Positions 50,364-59,336 of a stretch of 64,000 nucleotides of DNA are shown in pieces. The DNA is taken from NCBI RefSeq assembly GCF_004138325.1, contig NZ_SBLB01000006.1, positions 372,001-436,000 on the forward strand. Reading direction: 5' to 3'. Origin of the DNA: Spirosoma sordidisoli (GTDB lineage: Bacteria; Bacteroidota; Bacteroidia; Cytophagales; Spirosomataceae). How positions within the stretch are numbered: the first letter of the stretch is position 1; the number at the start of each line of letters is the position of its first letter. The translations under genes were made by a program, and so were the position numbers. The notes under the pieces are model-generated. The model was not told the origin of the DNA, ran no database searches, and worked only from the letters and a program-made list of their open reading frames with translations.

Positions 50364-50389
50364 GTCGGCAATGCTGGAACATTGCCGAC
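50364..50389. terminator. Hairpin between fecR-like and susC-like genes
   Basis: Perfect 10-bp stem GTCGGCAATG/CATTGCCGAC with a 6-nt loop. On the minus strand it is followed by a T run, but no minus-strand gene ends here. In the plus transcript it lies in the 200-nt leader of the SusC gene and could attenuate or stabilise the mRNA. Confidence 0.45.
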
Positions 50390-50488
50390 CTGAGTACTCC
50401 CCATGCCAAGCTGGAACCTGAGCCTATCCCAAGCGGGATAACGGGGATTGTTTTGTCCATTCTTAAACCAACAAAACTGACCAAAAGT

Positions 50489-53400
50489 ATGCAAAAACGG
50501 GTACAACCTAAAACAGTACTGCGTAGGGTTATGCAAGTTACCTGTACACAATTAATACTGGCCATGCTGTTCGTCGGCGCGAGTTTTGCGAACGACGGCT
50601 TCGCACAGGCCATTCTGGATCAGCGCATTACGTTACAGGTGCAGGAAAAAGATGTCCGCACGGTATTACACGAGATAGAAAAGCAGAGCGACGCCCGGTT
50701 TGTGTTCAGTTCACGGCTGATCCAGACCAGCCGGAAAGTATCTATTTCGGCCAGCAACGAAGCCCTGGCCACGGTGCTGAACCGGGTGCTGAAACCGCTC
50801 CAGATCGAGTACGAGGTGGCTAAAAAGCTAATCATGCTTCGCCGGAGCGAGGGTACCGGGTTCAGAGCACCCCAGCCAGCCGACAATCCGGAACAAGTTG
50901 CCGAACGCACCCTCACCGGCGCCGTTATCGACGAAAAGGGCGAAGGGCTGCCCGGCGTAAGCGTCGTGCTGAAAGGATCGCAGCGCGGCACCACCACCGA
51001 CGTAGCCGGCAGCTACCGCCTGTCTATTCCCGACGATGCCACCGAGGCCGTGCTGGTTTTTTCGTTCGTCGGTTTTTTATCCCAGGAAGTAGCCGTGGGC
51101 AATCAGTCGGCAGTTAACGTGACGCTGAAACCAGACACGCGCGCCCTCGACGAAGTGGTGGTCGTTGGCTACGGTACGCAGTCGCGCCGGAACGTGACGG
51201 GCTCGGTGGCCAAGGTCGATATGAAGCAGGTCGAGAATCTGCCCAACACCAACGTGACCCAGGCGCTGCGCGGCCGGGTAGCGGGCGTCCAGTTCACCGA
51301 CAATGGCCGGCCGGGGCAGGGCGGCAGTATCCTCGTACGCGGCACCCGCTCCATTACCGCCAACAACGACCCGCTGATCATCCTGGACGGGGTTTTCTAC
51401 AACGGCAACCTGGCCGACATCAACCCGAACGACATCGAGACGATGGAGATTCTGAAAGATGCATCGTCGGCAGCCATCTACGGCTCGCGCGCAGCCAACG
51501 GGGTTATTCTGATCACGTCCAAAAAAGGCACGACCGAAAAACCAACCATCCGGTTCAATGCCTACGCGGGCCTGTCGGACTGGAGCCACCGGATCAAACT
51601 CCTCAGCCCCGAACGATACATCGAGAAAACCCTCGACGTTCGGCGGCAGAGCGGGCAAACGGCCGACCCCGCCCAGGTGGCCAGCTACCTCCAGAATACC
51701 GAAGCCGAAAACTTCCGCAACGGCGTCACGATCGACCCCTGGGACGAGATTTCGCAGCAAGGCTCGATTCAGTCGTACGACATCAGCGTATCGGGCCGTA
51801 CGGGCCGCACCTCCTACTTTATCTCGACAGCGCAGGTCTACGAGAAAGGCTTGATTTTCAACGACAATGCCAACCGTACGTCGTTCCGGATCAACCTGGA
51901 GAACAACATTACCGACTGGCTGCGGGTGGGCGTCACCTCGCAGTACGCCCGGCGCGACCTGTCGGGTAAAGAGTCGGATACGGGGCAGGGCTATACACTG
52001 AGCCCGTTCGGCAAGCTCTATTTCGACGAAGCTAAAACAGACCCGGTTCCCTACCCCGTTGACGACCAGATTCAGCGCAGCCCGATCTTCTACCCCATGC
52101 TCGACAAAGACCAGGAGATCAAGCACAACCTGTTCGCCAATTTCTACGCCACGGTCGATGTGCCGTTCGTGAAAGGGCTAACCTACCGGGTCAACTATTC
52201 GCCGAACTACCGCTGGGAGCATCGCTACACCTCGTCGCCCATCTACCGGCGCAATGGGCTGAACAACCTCGGCAGTGCCTCCAAGTACAACCGCGAAGAT
52301 TTCGACTGGGTGCTGGAAAACATAGTCACCTACAGCCGCCAGCTGGCGCCGGATCACGACCTCGACCTGACGCTGCTCTACGGCCGGAACCAGCGGTACT
52401 GGGAATCGACCAATGCCAACGGCTCCAACTTCTTCACCGACGTGCTGAGCTGGAACAACCTGAACCTGGCTCAGGTACAGCAAGCCTTCTCGAACGCCCA
52501 GCAGGTAGACGGGGTCTCGTCTATGGCCCGGCTCAACTACCGCTTCCGGAACCGCTACCTGCTCACCCTGACCGCCCGGCGCGATGGCAGCTCCGTATTC
52601 GGCGCCAGCCACAAGTACGGCACGTTTCCGTCGGCTGCGCTGGCCTGGATCGCGTCGGATGAACCGTTTATGCAGAAACTGCCGGTGTTCAACCTGCTCA
52701 AACTACGGCTCTCGGTTGGGTCGGTTGGTAATCAGGCCATTGCCCCTTACGGATCGCTCAGCACGGCCGGCACGACCCAGTACGTGTACGGCGACGGTGG
52801 CGCCACGGTCAACGCGGTGTATACGGCTACCATGGCCAACCAGGACCTGCGGTGGGAAACAACGGTTTCCAGTAATGCCGCCGTGGATTTTGAGCTGATG
52901 AAGGGCCGGATTGGCGGTACCCTCGAATATTACCACATGAACACCCGCGACCTGCTGCTGAACCGGGCACTGCCCAGTCCGACGGGGTTTGCGCAGGTGC
53001 TGACCAACCTGGGGGCCACCCGGAACACCGGCTTCGAGTTTACCCTCAATACCAGCAATGTGCGCAGCGGTAAGTTCGAGTGGTCCACCAACCTGAATTT
53101 CTCTACCAACCGCAACCGCATCACCCATCTGTACGGCAGCGACCTCAACAACGACGGCCGCGAAGACGACGATCTGGGCAACCGCTGGTTTATTGGTCAA
53201 CCAATCAACATCAATTACGACTACGTTTTTGACGGCGTATACCAGGTAGGCGACGAACTGCCACCGGGCTACAAGCCAGGGTTCCTGCGCTTCAAGGACC
53301 TCAACCAGGACGGGAAACTCGACGCCAGCGACCGCACCATCATCAGCCAGCGGGAGCCCAAATACCGCTGGGGTGTCAACAATACGCTGCGTTACGGCAA

Positions 53401-53809
53401 CCTGTCGCTGTCGGTATTCCTAAACGCCATGCAGGGCTGGCAGCAGTCGTTCTACCTGCTCGACCCGGTCAATAACTACCCCAATCGCCCGGTCAACATG
53501 CTCGACGCCGGCTGGTGGACGGCCGAAAACAAATCGACCACGCGCCCGTCGCTGGTTTACACCAACCCGCTGGGCTACGGCTATTATACCTCCCGCGATT
53601 TTGTCCGGATTCAGGACGTGAGCCTGGCCTACGACTTCCCGAAACCGCTGCTGTCGCGGCTGAAGGTCAACTCGCTGCGGGCCTACGTGAGCGGCAAAAA
53701 CCTGCACACGTTCACAAATTACGTTGGTCAGGACCCCGAAAGTGGCTACAACTGGGCGGGCTACCCAACGGCCCGTTCCTTCACGGCGGGGATAAACCTG
53801 AGTTTTTAG
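50489..53809 (+). CDS. SusC/RagA-family TonB-linked outer-membrane transporter with STN domain
   Basis: 1106 residues from the ATG at 50489 (MQKRVQPKTVLRRVMQ); the frame opens 36 bp earlier at a TTG. Signal peptide ending near GFAQA, an STN domain (about 50-115) that signals to the FecR-like protein, a CarboxypepD_reg-like domain (about 125-215, TLTGAVIDEKGEGLPGVSVVL), the SusC signature VVVVGYGTQ and plug with NDIETMEILKDASSAAIYGSRAANGVI, then the beta-barrel. Imports an oligomer together with the SusD-like lipoprotein; substrate unknown. The STN domain fits regulation by the upstream sigma/anti-sigma pair. Confidence 0.96.
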   Translation: MQKRVQPKTVLRRVMQVTCTQLILAMLFVGASFANDGFAQAILDQRITLQVQEKDVRTVLHEIEKQSDARFVFSSRLIQTSRKVSISASNEALATVLNRVLKPLQIEYEVAKKLIMLRRSEGTGFRAPQPADNPEQVAERTLTGAVIDEKGEGLPGVSVVLKGSQRGTTTDVAGSYRLSIPDDATEAVLVFSFVGFLSQEVAVGNQSAVNVTLKPDTRALDEVVVVGYGTQSRRNVTGSVAKVDMKQVENLPNTNVTQALRGRVAGVQFTDNGRPGQGGSILVRGTRSITANNDPLIILDGVFYNGNLADINPNDIETMEILKDASSAAIYGSRAANGVILITSKKGTTEKPTIRFNAYAGLSDWSHRIKLLSPERYIEKTLDVRRQSGQTADPAQVASYLQNTEAENFRNGVTIDPWDEISQQGSIQSYDISVSGRTGRTSYFISTAQVYEKGLIFNDNANRTSFRINLENNITDWLRVGVTSQYARRDLSGKESDTGQGYTLSPFGKLYFDEAKTDPVPYPVDDQIQRSPIFYPMLDKDQEIKHNLFANFYATVDVPFVKGLTYRVNYSPNYRWEHRYTSSPIYRRNGLNNLGSASKYNREDFDWVLENIVTYSRQLAPDHDLDLTLLYGRNQRYWESTNANGSNFFTDVLSWNNLNLAQVQQAFSNAQQVDGVSSMARLNYRFRNRYLLTLTARRDGSSVFGASHKYGTFPSAALAWIASDEPFMQKLPVFNLLKLRLSVGSVGNQAIAPYGSLSTAGTTQYVYGDGGATVNAVYTATMANQDLRWETTVSSNAAVDFELMKGRIGGTLEYYHMNTRDLLLNRALPSPTGFAQVLTNLGATRNTGFEFTLNTSNVRSGKFEWSTNLNFSTNRNRITHLYGSDLNNDGREDDDLGNRWFIGQPININYDYVFDGVYQVGDELPPGYKPGFLRFKDLNQDGKLDASDRTIISQREPKYRWGVNNTLRYGNLSLSVFLNAMQGWQQSFYLLDPVNNYPNRPVNMLDAGWWTAENKSTTRPSLVYTNPLGYGYYTSRDFVRIQDVSLAYDFPKPLLSRLKVNSLRAYVSGKNLHTFTNYVGQDPESGYNWAGYPTARSFTAGINLSF

Positions 53810-53834
53810 TCGACACTCCTCAAACGTTTTACTT

Positions 53835-55484
53835 ATGAAAACACCAACTGTATTACCCGGTCGATATACCGTTCTGAAGCGCGTGCTGCTCGGCCTGATG
53901 CTGGTCGTTTCCGGCAATGCCTGTAAGGATTCTGTGCTGGACGAAGTCCCCCTGGCCTTCCTGAACCCCGATGTGGTGCTGGTGAACAAGTCGGGCTTCG
54001 ATACCTACATAGCCTCGATTCACGCCGTACTGCGGAGTGCTTATTTTGAAAATGACGATTACGGGTACGGAGCCAACGTCTGGGATTTCCAGGTCGGCAC
54101 CGACGTAGGCATGACCGGCGACCCCGGCATAAACACCTACGTCGATTACCGAACCTGGGTTACTCCCGCTGCCTCGCAGGTGAACCACCACTGGGAATGG
54201 GCCTATCTAAAAGTAATTCCACGGGCCAATACGCTGATCGAATACGCCGAAAAGCCCGCTGCGGTCTGGAAAGACGAAGCTGAAAAAAATGCGGCCGTGG
54301 GCGAAGCCCGGTTCCTGCGTGCTTATGCCTATAACATCCTGGCCAATCTGTACGGCGGGGTGCCCATCGTTGACAAGGTTGCCAGCAGCCCCAAGCTCGA
54401 TTTCGTACGGGCCACGCGGGAAGAGGTGCTGGCCTTCGTGGCTAAAGATCTGGAGTTTGCGTCGCAGTGGCTTCCTAAATCGACCACCCAGGACGGCCGC
54501 GTTGTTAAGGCAGCCGCCGACCACCTGCTGGCCGAAGTGTATAACAACCAGAAGCAGTACGACAAAGCGATTGCGAGTGCGTCGGCCGTTATTCAGGATG
54601 CGCAGTACCAGCTGATGACGACCCGGTTTGGCAAGTACACTGCCCAGCCCGGCGACGTGTTCTCCGACCTGTTCAAGGACAACAACCAGAACCGCACCAC
54701 ATCCGGCAACAAAGAAACCATCTGGGCGCTTCAGTTCGAGTTTCAGACACCGGGTGGCCTTCCCAAAGCGGGCGGAGGCAACGGCACCCTGCGCGCCTGG
54801 GGGCCCCGCTATTTTGCCATCAAGGACCCCGACGGAAAAACGGCGATGACCGTTGCCGACAGCCTTGGCCGACCCGTAGGCTGGTACCGCCCCACGTCGT
54901 ATTTCAATCACCTGATCTGGACCGACCCCAACGACATCCGGAACTCCCGCTTCAACATCCGGCGCGATTTTTACTACAACGACAGGTCGTCGAAATACTT
55001 CGGCCAGCGCGTTAACCCCAAAACGGCCAAAGACCTCGACACCATGTACTGGTACTATCCCTACATCCGCAAAATTGAGGGCGAGCCACTGGCCGGCGCT
55101 ACCTACGGCCGCACCTTCAAGGAGTTTTACCTGATGCGGCTGGCCGAAACCTACCTGTTGCGGGCCGAAGCCTACCTCATGAAGGGAGACCTGCAGAAAG
55201 CCGCCGACGACATCAACGTGGTACGCAGCCGGGCCAAAGCCAAACCTGTAGCGGCCACTGAGGTGACGCTCGACTACCTCCTCGACGAACGGGCGCGGGA
55301 GCTGATGCTGGAAGAACTCCGGCGGCTCACCCTCAACCGAATGGGCAAGCTCGTTGAACGGGTGCGCCGGTACAACCCGCGCAGCGGCAGCACCATCCAG
55401 GACTACCACGCGTTTTTCCCGATCCCGCAGAAATTTATCGATGCCAACCTGGCGGCCAAGGTCGACCAGAACCAGGGCTACTAA
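53835..55484 (+). CDS. SusD/RagB-family nutrient-binding lipoprotein
   Basis: 549 residues with a lipoprotein signal (LMLVVSGNAC, Cys30). Characteristic segments: DSVLDEVPLAFLNPDVVL at the mature start, AVGEARFLRAYAYNILANLYGGVPIV (SusD motif), helical TPR-like pairs, and the C-terminal FYLMRLAETYLLRAEAYLMKGDLQKAADDINVVRSRA and DERARELMLEELRRLTL blocks. It forms the lid of the SusC channel at the cell surface. Starts 25 bp after the SusC stop. Confidence 0.96.
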   Translation: MKTPTVLPGRYTVLKRVLLGLMLVVSGNACKDSVLDEVPLAFLNPDVVLVNKSGFDTYIASIHAVLRSAYFENDDYGYGANVWDFQVGTDVGMTGDPGINTYVDYRTWVTPAASQVNHHWEWAYLKVIPRANTLIEYAEKPAAVWKDEAEKNAAVGEARFLRAYAYNILANLYGGVPIVDKVASSPKLDFVRATREEVLAFVAKDLEFASQWLPKSTTQDGRVVKAAADHLLAEVYNNQKQYDKAIASASAVIQDAQYQLMTTRFGKYTAQPGDVFSDLFKDNNQNRTTSGNKETIWALQFEFQTPGGLPKAGGGNGTLRAWGPRYFAIKDPDGKTAMTVADSLGRPVGWYRPTSYFNHLIWTDPNDIRNSRFNIRRDFYYNDRSSKYFGQRVNPKTAKDLDTMYWYYPYIRKIEGEPLAGATYGRTFKEFYLMRLAETYLLRAEAYLMKGDLQKAADDINVVRSRAKAKPVAATEVTLDYLLDERARELMLEELRRLTLNRMGKLVERVRRYNPRSGSTIQDYHAFFPIPQKFIDANLAAKVDQNQGY

Positions 55485-55589
55485 CCGTCTATCCACACCC
55501 GTTGATCGCGAAAGGGCGGCCGTAGTCGAGTAGACAGGCGGTTGCGGCTCCCTTTTCGCTTATCCTGCATCTTTTTCCTTCTTACCTCT

Positions 55590-56933
55590 ATGTCTACGAG
55601 CGCACAGTTCAGTCGTCGCCATTTTCTGCGTACTGCATCGGTAGCCGGTACCAGCCTGATCGTATCGCCTTCGCTGTCGGCGGGTGGTTTTTACCGGGGC
55701 AAACCCAATGACAAAGTGGTTGTGGCCATCATGGGCACCAACAGCCGGGGCGCCTTTCTGGCCAAACATTTTGCCCGCATTCCCAATACGGAGGTGGCTT
55801 ATATCTGCGATGTAGACGAGCGGGTACTGACCAAAACCTGCGCCAGCCTCGAGACCCAGACCGGTCGGAAACCGAAAGGATTCACGGACATCCGGAAGCT
55901 GCTCGATCAGAAAGATTTCGACGCCCTGGTGGTAGCCGCACCCGACCACTGGCATGCGCCCGCAACGATTCTGGGCTGTCAGGCCGGTAAACACGTGTAC
56001 GTAGAAAAACCCTGCAGCCACAATCCGCACGAAGGCGAAATGGCCGTTGAAGCCGCCCGCAAGTACAACCGGCTGGTGCAGATGGGCAGCCAGCGCCGGT
56101 CGTTCTCCAACGTGCAGGATGCCGTCAAAAAGCTGCACGAGGGCGTTATTGGCCGGGTGTATTTTGCGCGGGGCTGGTATACCAACTGGCGCCCCAGCAT
56201 CGGCAAAGGCAAAGAAGTAGCGGTTCCGGCCCATCTGCATTACGACCTCTGGCAGGGTCCGGCGCCCCACCGCCCTTACCGCGATAACCTGATCCATTAC
56301 AACTGGCACTGGCTCTGGCACTGGGGTACGGGTGAGGCCCTCAACAACGGCACCCACGAACTCGACGTGATGCGCTGGGGCCTGGGCGTCGACTACCCCA
56401 GCCAGGTCGTTTCGTCGGGCGGGCGCTTTGCCTTCAACGACGATTGGGAAACTCCCGATACACAAACCATTACGTTTACGTTTCCGAACAACACCGCCAT
56501 GACCTGGGAAGGGCGCAGCTGCAACGGCTACGACTCGGAAGGCAGTGGGCGGGGCGTGGTATTCTACGGCGAGAAAGGGACGCTGGTCTATCCGGGAGCC
56601 AACAGTTACAGCATCTACGACCAGAAAAACAAACTGGTTAAGACCGTGACCGACAGCACGCCCTACGACGCGACCAACACGGTAAGCCCGCTGGAGCAGC
56701 TCGACGCCCTCCACCTGCAGAATTTCGTACAGACGATCCGGGGCGACGCCAGCCTGCAGGCCCCCATTGCCGAAGGCCACAAATCGACCCTGCTCCCCCA
56801 GCTGGGCAATATTGCCTACCGCGTGGGGCGGGTGCTCCACTGCGACCCCACAAACGGGCATATCCTGAACGATAAAGAAGCGATGAAGCTCTGGTCGCGC
56901 GACTACAGCAAAGACTGGGCGGTGCGGGTATAG
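55590..56933 (+). CDS. Tat-exported Gfo/Idh/MocA-family oxidoreductase
   Basis: 447 residues from the ATG at 55590, just before a Tat signal (SAQFSRRHFLRTASVAG). The Rossmann NAD(P) domain (AIMGTNSRGAFLAKHFARIPNTEVAYICDVD, PDHWHAP, VYVEKPCSHNPHEG with the EKP motif) precedes the C-terminal dehydratase-like domain. Such secreted members often act on glycosides or sugar acids. It is in line behind the SusD gene (105 bp), so it probably processes the imported substrate. The terminator at 56986 ends the locus. Confidence 0.92.
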   Translation: MSTSAQFSRRHFLRTASVAGTSLIVSPSLSAGGFYRGKPNDKVVVAIMGTNSRGAFLAKHFARIPNTEVAYICDVDERVLTKTCASLETQTGRKPKGFTDIRKLLDQKDFDALVVAAPDHWHAPATILGCQAGKHVYVEKPCSHNPHEGEMAVEAARKYNRLVQMGSQRRSFSNVQDAVKKLHEGVIGRVYFARGWYTNWRPSIGKGKEVAVPAHLHYDLWQGPAPHRPYRDNLIHYNWHWLWHWGTGEALNNGTHELDVMRWGLGVDYPSQVVSSGGRFAFNDDWETPDTQTITFTFPNNTAMTWEGRSCNGYDSEGSGRGVVFYGEKGTLVYPGANSYSIYDQKNKLVKTVTDSTPYDATNTVSPLEQLDALHLQNFVQTIRGDASLQAPIAEGHKSTLLPQLGNIAYRVGRVLHCDPTNGHILNDKEAMKLWSRDYSKDWAVRV

Positions 56934-56985
56934 CCTGAGCCCACGCTTTCTCTTATCCATTAAAGACCAGCGGCCTACACGAGTA

Positions 56986-57018
56986 CCCCCGTCAGCTCCG
57001 GAGCCGGCGGGGGTTTTT
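56986..57018 (+). terminator. Rho-independent terminator of the Sus-like locus
   Basis: Stem CCCCCG/CGGGGG (56986-56991/57008-57013) around an inner GCTCCGGAGC palindrome, followed by TTTTTG. It lies 53 bp after the oxidoreductase stop on the plus strand. Confidence 0.85.
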
Positions 57019-57104
57019 GTTGGGGCTTTTTTACGGGCGGCAACCGGAAAATCCAGTAATTTAGCCCAACGGGCGATACCCACAGCCCCGAAAGGCACCA
57101 GACC

Positions 57105-57767
57105 ATGAAAGGGAGAGAGTTGGACTTATACCTGAGCGAAGGTTATTTCCGGATGCAGCAGGACGTGTTTACCTGCCGGTTCATCCTGTTCGAAGACCGG
57201 CTTTGTCCCGTTCACTGGCTCCGGCTCGATCTGGCGCGGGTCACCTACGGCAAAAGCCAGCGCCAGCTGCTGAAGAGTAACGCACGCTTCTCGGTCGATG
57301 TCCGCCCGTTTGTGCTTACCCATGAGCTGGAAACGCTCTACGCCGAGTATCGGGACAGTATTACGTTCGACGCTCCGCTGTCGGTAGAGGCCTGCCTGCT
57401 CGACGGGTCAGCCTACAACGTCTTCGACAGCTACGTGGTAGAAGTCCGGGACGGAGCCCGCCTGATTGCCGCCGGTATCTTCGACGATGGGGTCCGGAGC
57501 ATAGCGGGCATTATGAACTTCTACCATCCCGACTACCGGCGCTACAGCCTGGGCAAATTTCTGATGCTGCAAAAGATCAGGTATGCGCAGCAACAGCAGA
57601 AGGTCTACTATTACCCCGGCTACGTGGTGAGCCATTACCCGAAATTCGATTATAAGCTATACGCCTGCGAGTCGGCTACCGAACTCTTCGACCAGCTGAG
57701 CGGCAACTGGCTGCCTTTTTCGTGGGAGACCATGAGCACCCTGGCGGCTACCATGCTGGACGAATGA
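57105..57767 (+). CDS. Aminoacyl-tRNA-protein transferase-like protein (Ate1/Bpt C-terminal fold)
   Basis: 220 residues. The GNAT-like transferase half is recognisable: ARLIAAGIFDDGVRSIAGIMNFYHPDYRRYSLGKFLMLQKIRYAQ and YYYPGYVVSHYPKFDYKL, close to the family pattern of a substrate loop followed by GY...YK. In Ate1/Bpt proteins this domain adds Arg or Leu to N-degrons for ClpS/ClpAP turnover. The N-terminal zinc-type Cys motif of full-length members is weak (C170s absent; residues FTCRFILFEDRLCPVHW). Specificity is unknown. Confidence 0.78.
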   Translation: MKGRELDLYLSEGYFRMQQDVFTCRFILFEDRLCPVHWLRLDLARVTYGKSQRQLLKSNARFSVDVRPFVLTHELETLYAEYRDSITFDAPLSVEACLLDGSAYNVFDSYVVEVRDGARLIAAGIFDDGVRSIAGIMNFYHPDYRRYSLGKFLMLQKIRYAQQQQKVYYYPGYVVSHYPKFDYKLYACESATELFDQLSGNWLPFSWETMSTLAATMLDE

Positions 57768-57836
57768 TGGCGCGATACGGGCTGCCTCCAAAAACATCGA
57801 CCGCGCCCAGCTGTTATGCTGTAAACAAACAGTAGC

Positions 57837-58097
57837 ATGGCCCGTCAGGATCCGCACACCGAATACATCGTCAACCAGGAAGACTACGCCAAAGCCCTGG
57901 CCAGCTTACCCGCCAGCGGCACAGAGCAGCAGAAAGCCCACTCCGCCCCCATCACCGCCCGTCAGTACCGGCAGAACACCAGCCAGACCATCAACGCCGG
58001 CAAATGGTCCATGTGGGGTATCGCTCCCGAATCCTTCGAGTTCGAGTGGCGCAACGGCGCCTGGCGCCCCCCCATCAACCTGGTCATATCCATGTAG
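57837..58097 (+). CDS. Small hypothetical protein ending in a repeat
   Basis: 86 residues (MARQDPHTEYIVNQEDYAKAL), no signal or helix motif recognised. The C-terminal FEFEWRNGAWRPPINLVISM is hydrophobic and ends where the GTAGAGACGCAA palindrome begins: the stop TAG belongs to that repeat, so the repeat may have trimmed or reset the C-terminus. No family recognised; codon use and length are compatible with a real gene. Confidence 0.5.
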   Translation: MARQDPHTEYIVNQEDYAKALASLPASGTEQQKAHSAPITARQYRQNTSQTINAGKWSMWGIAPESFEFEWRNGAWRPPINLVISM

Positions 58098-58186
58098 AGA
58101 CGCAACCCCTTGCGTCTTACCCGCGTCAGCCACCCACCCGCGTCAGCAACCCCTTGCGTCTCACCCGCGTCAGCAACCCTCACCCA
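58094..58186. repeat. GAGACGCAA palindrome followed by CCCGCGTCAGC words
   Basis: AGACGCAA/TTGCGTCT (58098-58105/58110-58117) within GTAGAGACGCAACC, the same word as at 12995-13018, then three ACCCGCGTCAGC copies (from 58119, 58137 and 58164) and a further TTGCGTCT at 58154. It provides the stop codon of the small gene upstream. Confidence 0.7.
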
Positions 58187-58261
58187 CCCCATCCACTACC
58201 GGGTCCAGTAAGAACCGGGGCGGGTACCCTTTGCTAGTTGTTGATCAACTCCTGCCGCTGT

Positions 58262-59254
58262 ATGCGTACCCCTTTTACTTTTCTCCTGTCTATTCTTTTC
58301 GCTGTACCTGTCTTCTGCCAGCAGCGTTTTGCCGACCTCGGCAACTTTACCCTCGACAATGGCCAGGTGATCCAGAACTGCCGCGTCGGCTACCGAACCT
58401 TCGGCAAACTGAACGCCACCCGCTCAAACGCCATCCTGGTACCGACCTGGTTCGGTGGCACCTCAGAAGCCAAAGCGTTCATAGCCAGTCCGGGCAATGC
58501 GGCCGACAGCACCAGATACTTTACTATTGTAGTCGACGCGCTGGGCAATGGCGTCTCTACATCGCCCTCCAACAGCAGCGCGCAGCCGGGGGCCCAGTTC
58601 CCGGCCTTCAGCATTCGCGATATGGTTCGGTCGCAGTACGAGCTGGTTACCAAAACGCTGAAACTACCGCACCTGTACGCCGTACTGGGTATTTCGATGG
58701 GTGGCATGCAGTCGTTCGAGTGGCTGGTCTCCTACCCTGATTTTGTCGATCATGTGGTGCCTATTGTCGGCACGCCGAAGCAGAGTAGCTACGACCGGCT
58801 CTTCTGGGGCACCCAGCTCACCATCCTGGAACGGGGTAACTTCTCGGCCGAAGCCATGCGTACCGTCGGTAACCTGCACGAACTGAACCTGACGACCCCC
58901 AGCCATTTTCTGCGCACCCTCAAAGCCGAAGACGAACCCGATTTTGCCCGTAAAAAAGAAGAAGGCTACAGCGGCCGAAACCCCTACGACTGGGCGTCGC
59001 AGCTGCGCGCCATGATCGGCCAGGATATTTACCGGGGGCGCACCGCAGCCGACCTGAAAGCACTCATCAGGGCCCGGCTGCTGGTCATCGTGGCCACCCA
59101 GGATCACATGGTTACGCCCGGCACGGCTACCGAGCTGGCCCGCGCCCTCAACGTTCCTCTGGTAGAACTGACCGGCGACTGTGGCCACCTCGCTACCGGT
59201 TGCGAATCGGACCGGATCAACACCGAAATCGGCGCGTTTCTGGGGCGACGCTAG
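58262..59254 (+). CDS. Secreted MetX-fold alpha/beta hydrolase
   Basis: 330 residues with a signal peptide (MRTPFTFLLSILFAVPVFCQ). The fold is that of homoserine O-acetyltransferase-like hydrolases: DNGQVIQNCRVGYRTFGKLN, nucleophile Ser145 in GISMGGMQ, ATQDHMV (acid) and GDCGHLATGCE (His). True MetX is cytoplasmic and larger (about 350-380); the signal peptide means this is a periplasmic esterase or acyltransferase-like hydrolase, not methionine biosynthesis. No operon partner is evident. Confidence 0.87.
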   Translation: MRTPFTFLLSILFAVPVFCQQRFADLGNFTLDNGQVIQNCRVGYRTFGKLNATRSNAILVPTWFGGTSEAKAFIASPGNAADSTRYFTIVVDALGNGVSTSPSNSSAQPGAQFPAFSIRDMVRSQYELVTKTLKLPHLYAVLGISMGGMQSFEWLVSYPDFVDHVVPIVGTPKQSSYDRLFWGTQLTILERGNFSAEAMRTVGNLHELNLTTPSHFLRTLKAEDEPDFARKKEEGYSGRNPYDWASQLRAMIGQDIYRGRTAADLKALIRARLLVIVATQDHMVTPGTATELARALNVPLVELTGDCGHLATGCESDRINTEIGAFLGRR

Positions 59255-59336
59255 CCTGGCCGGGTTTCCATACAATCGGTTCCGTCAACCTTCTATTCTG
59301 TCAGGGGTTTAGTGTCTATCAACGATATGAATCCCT

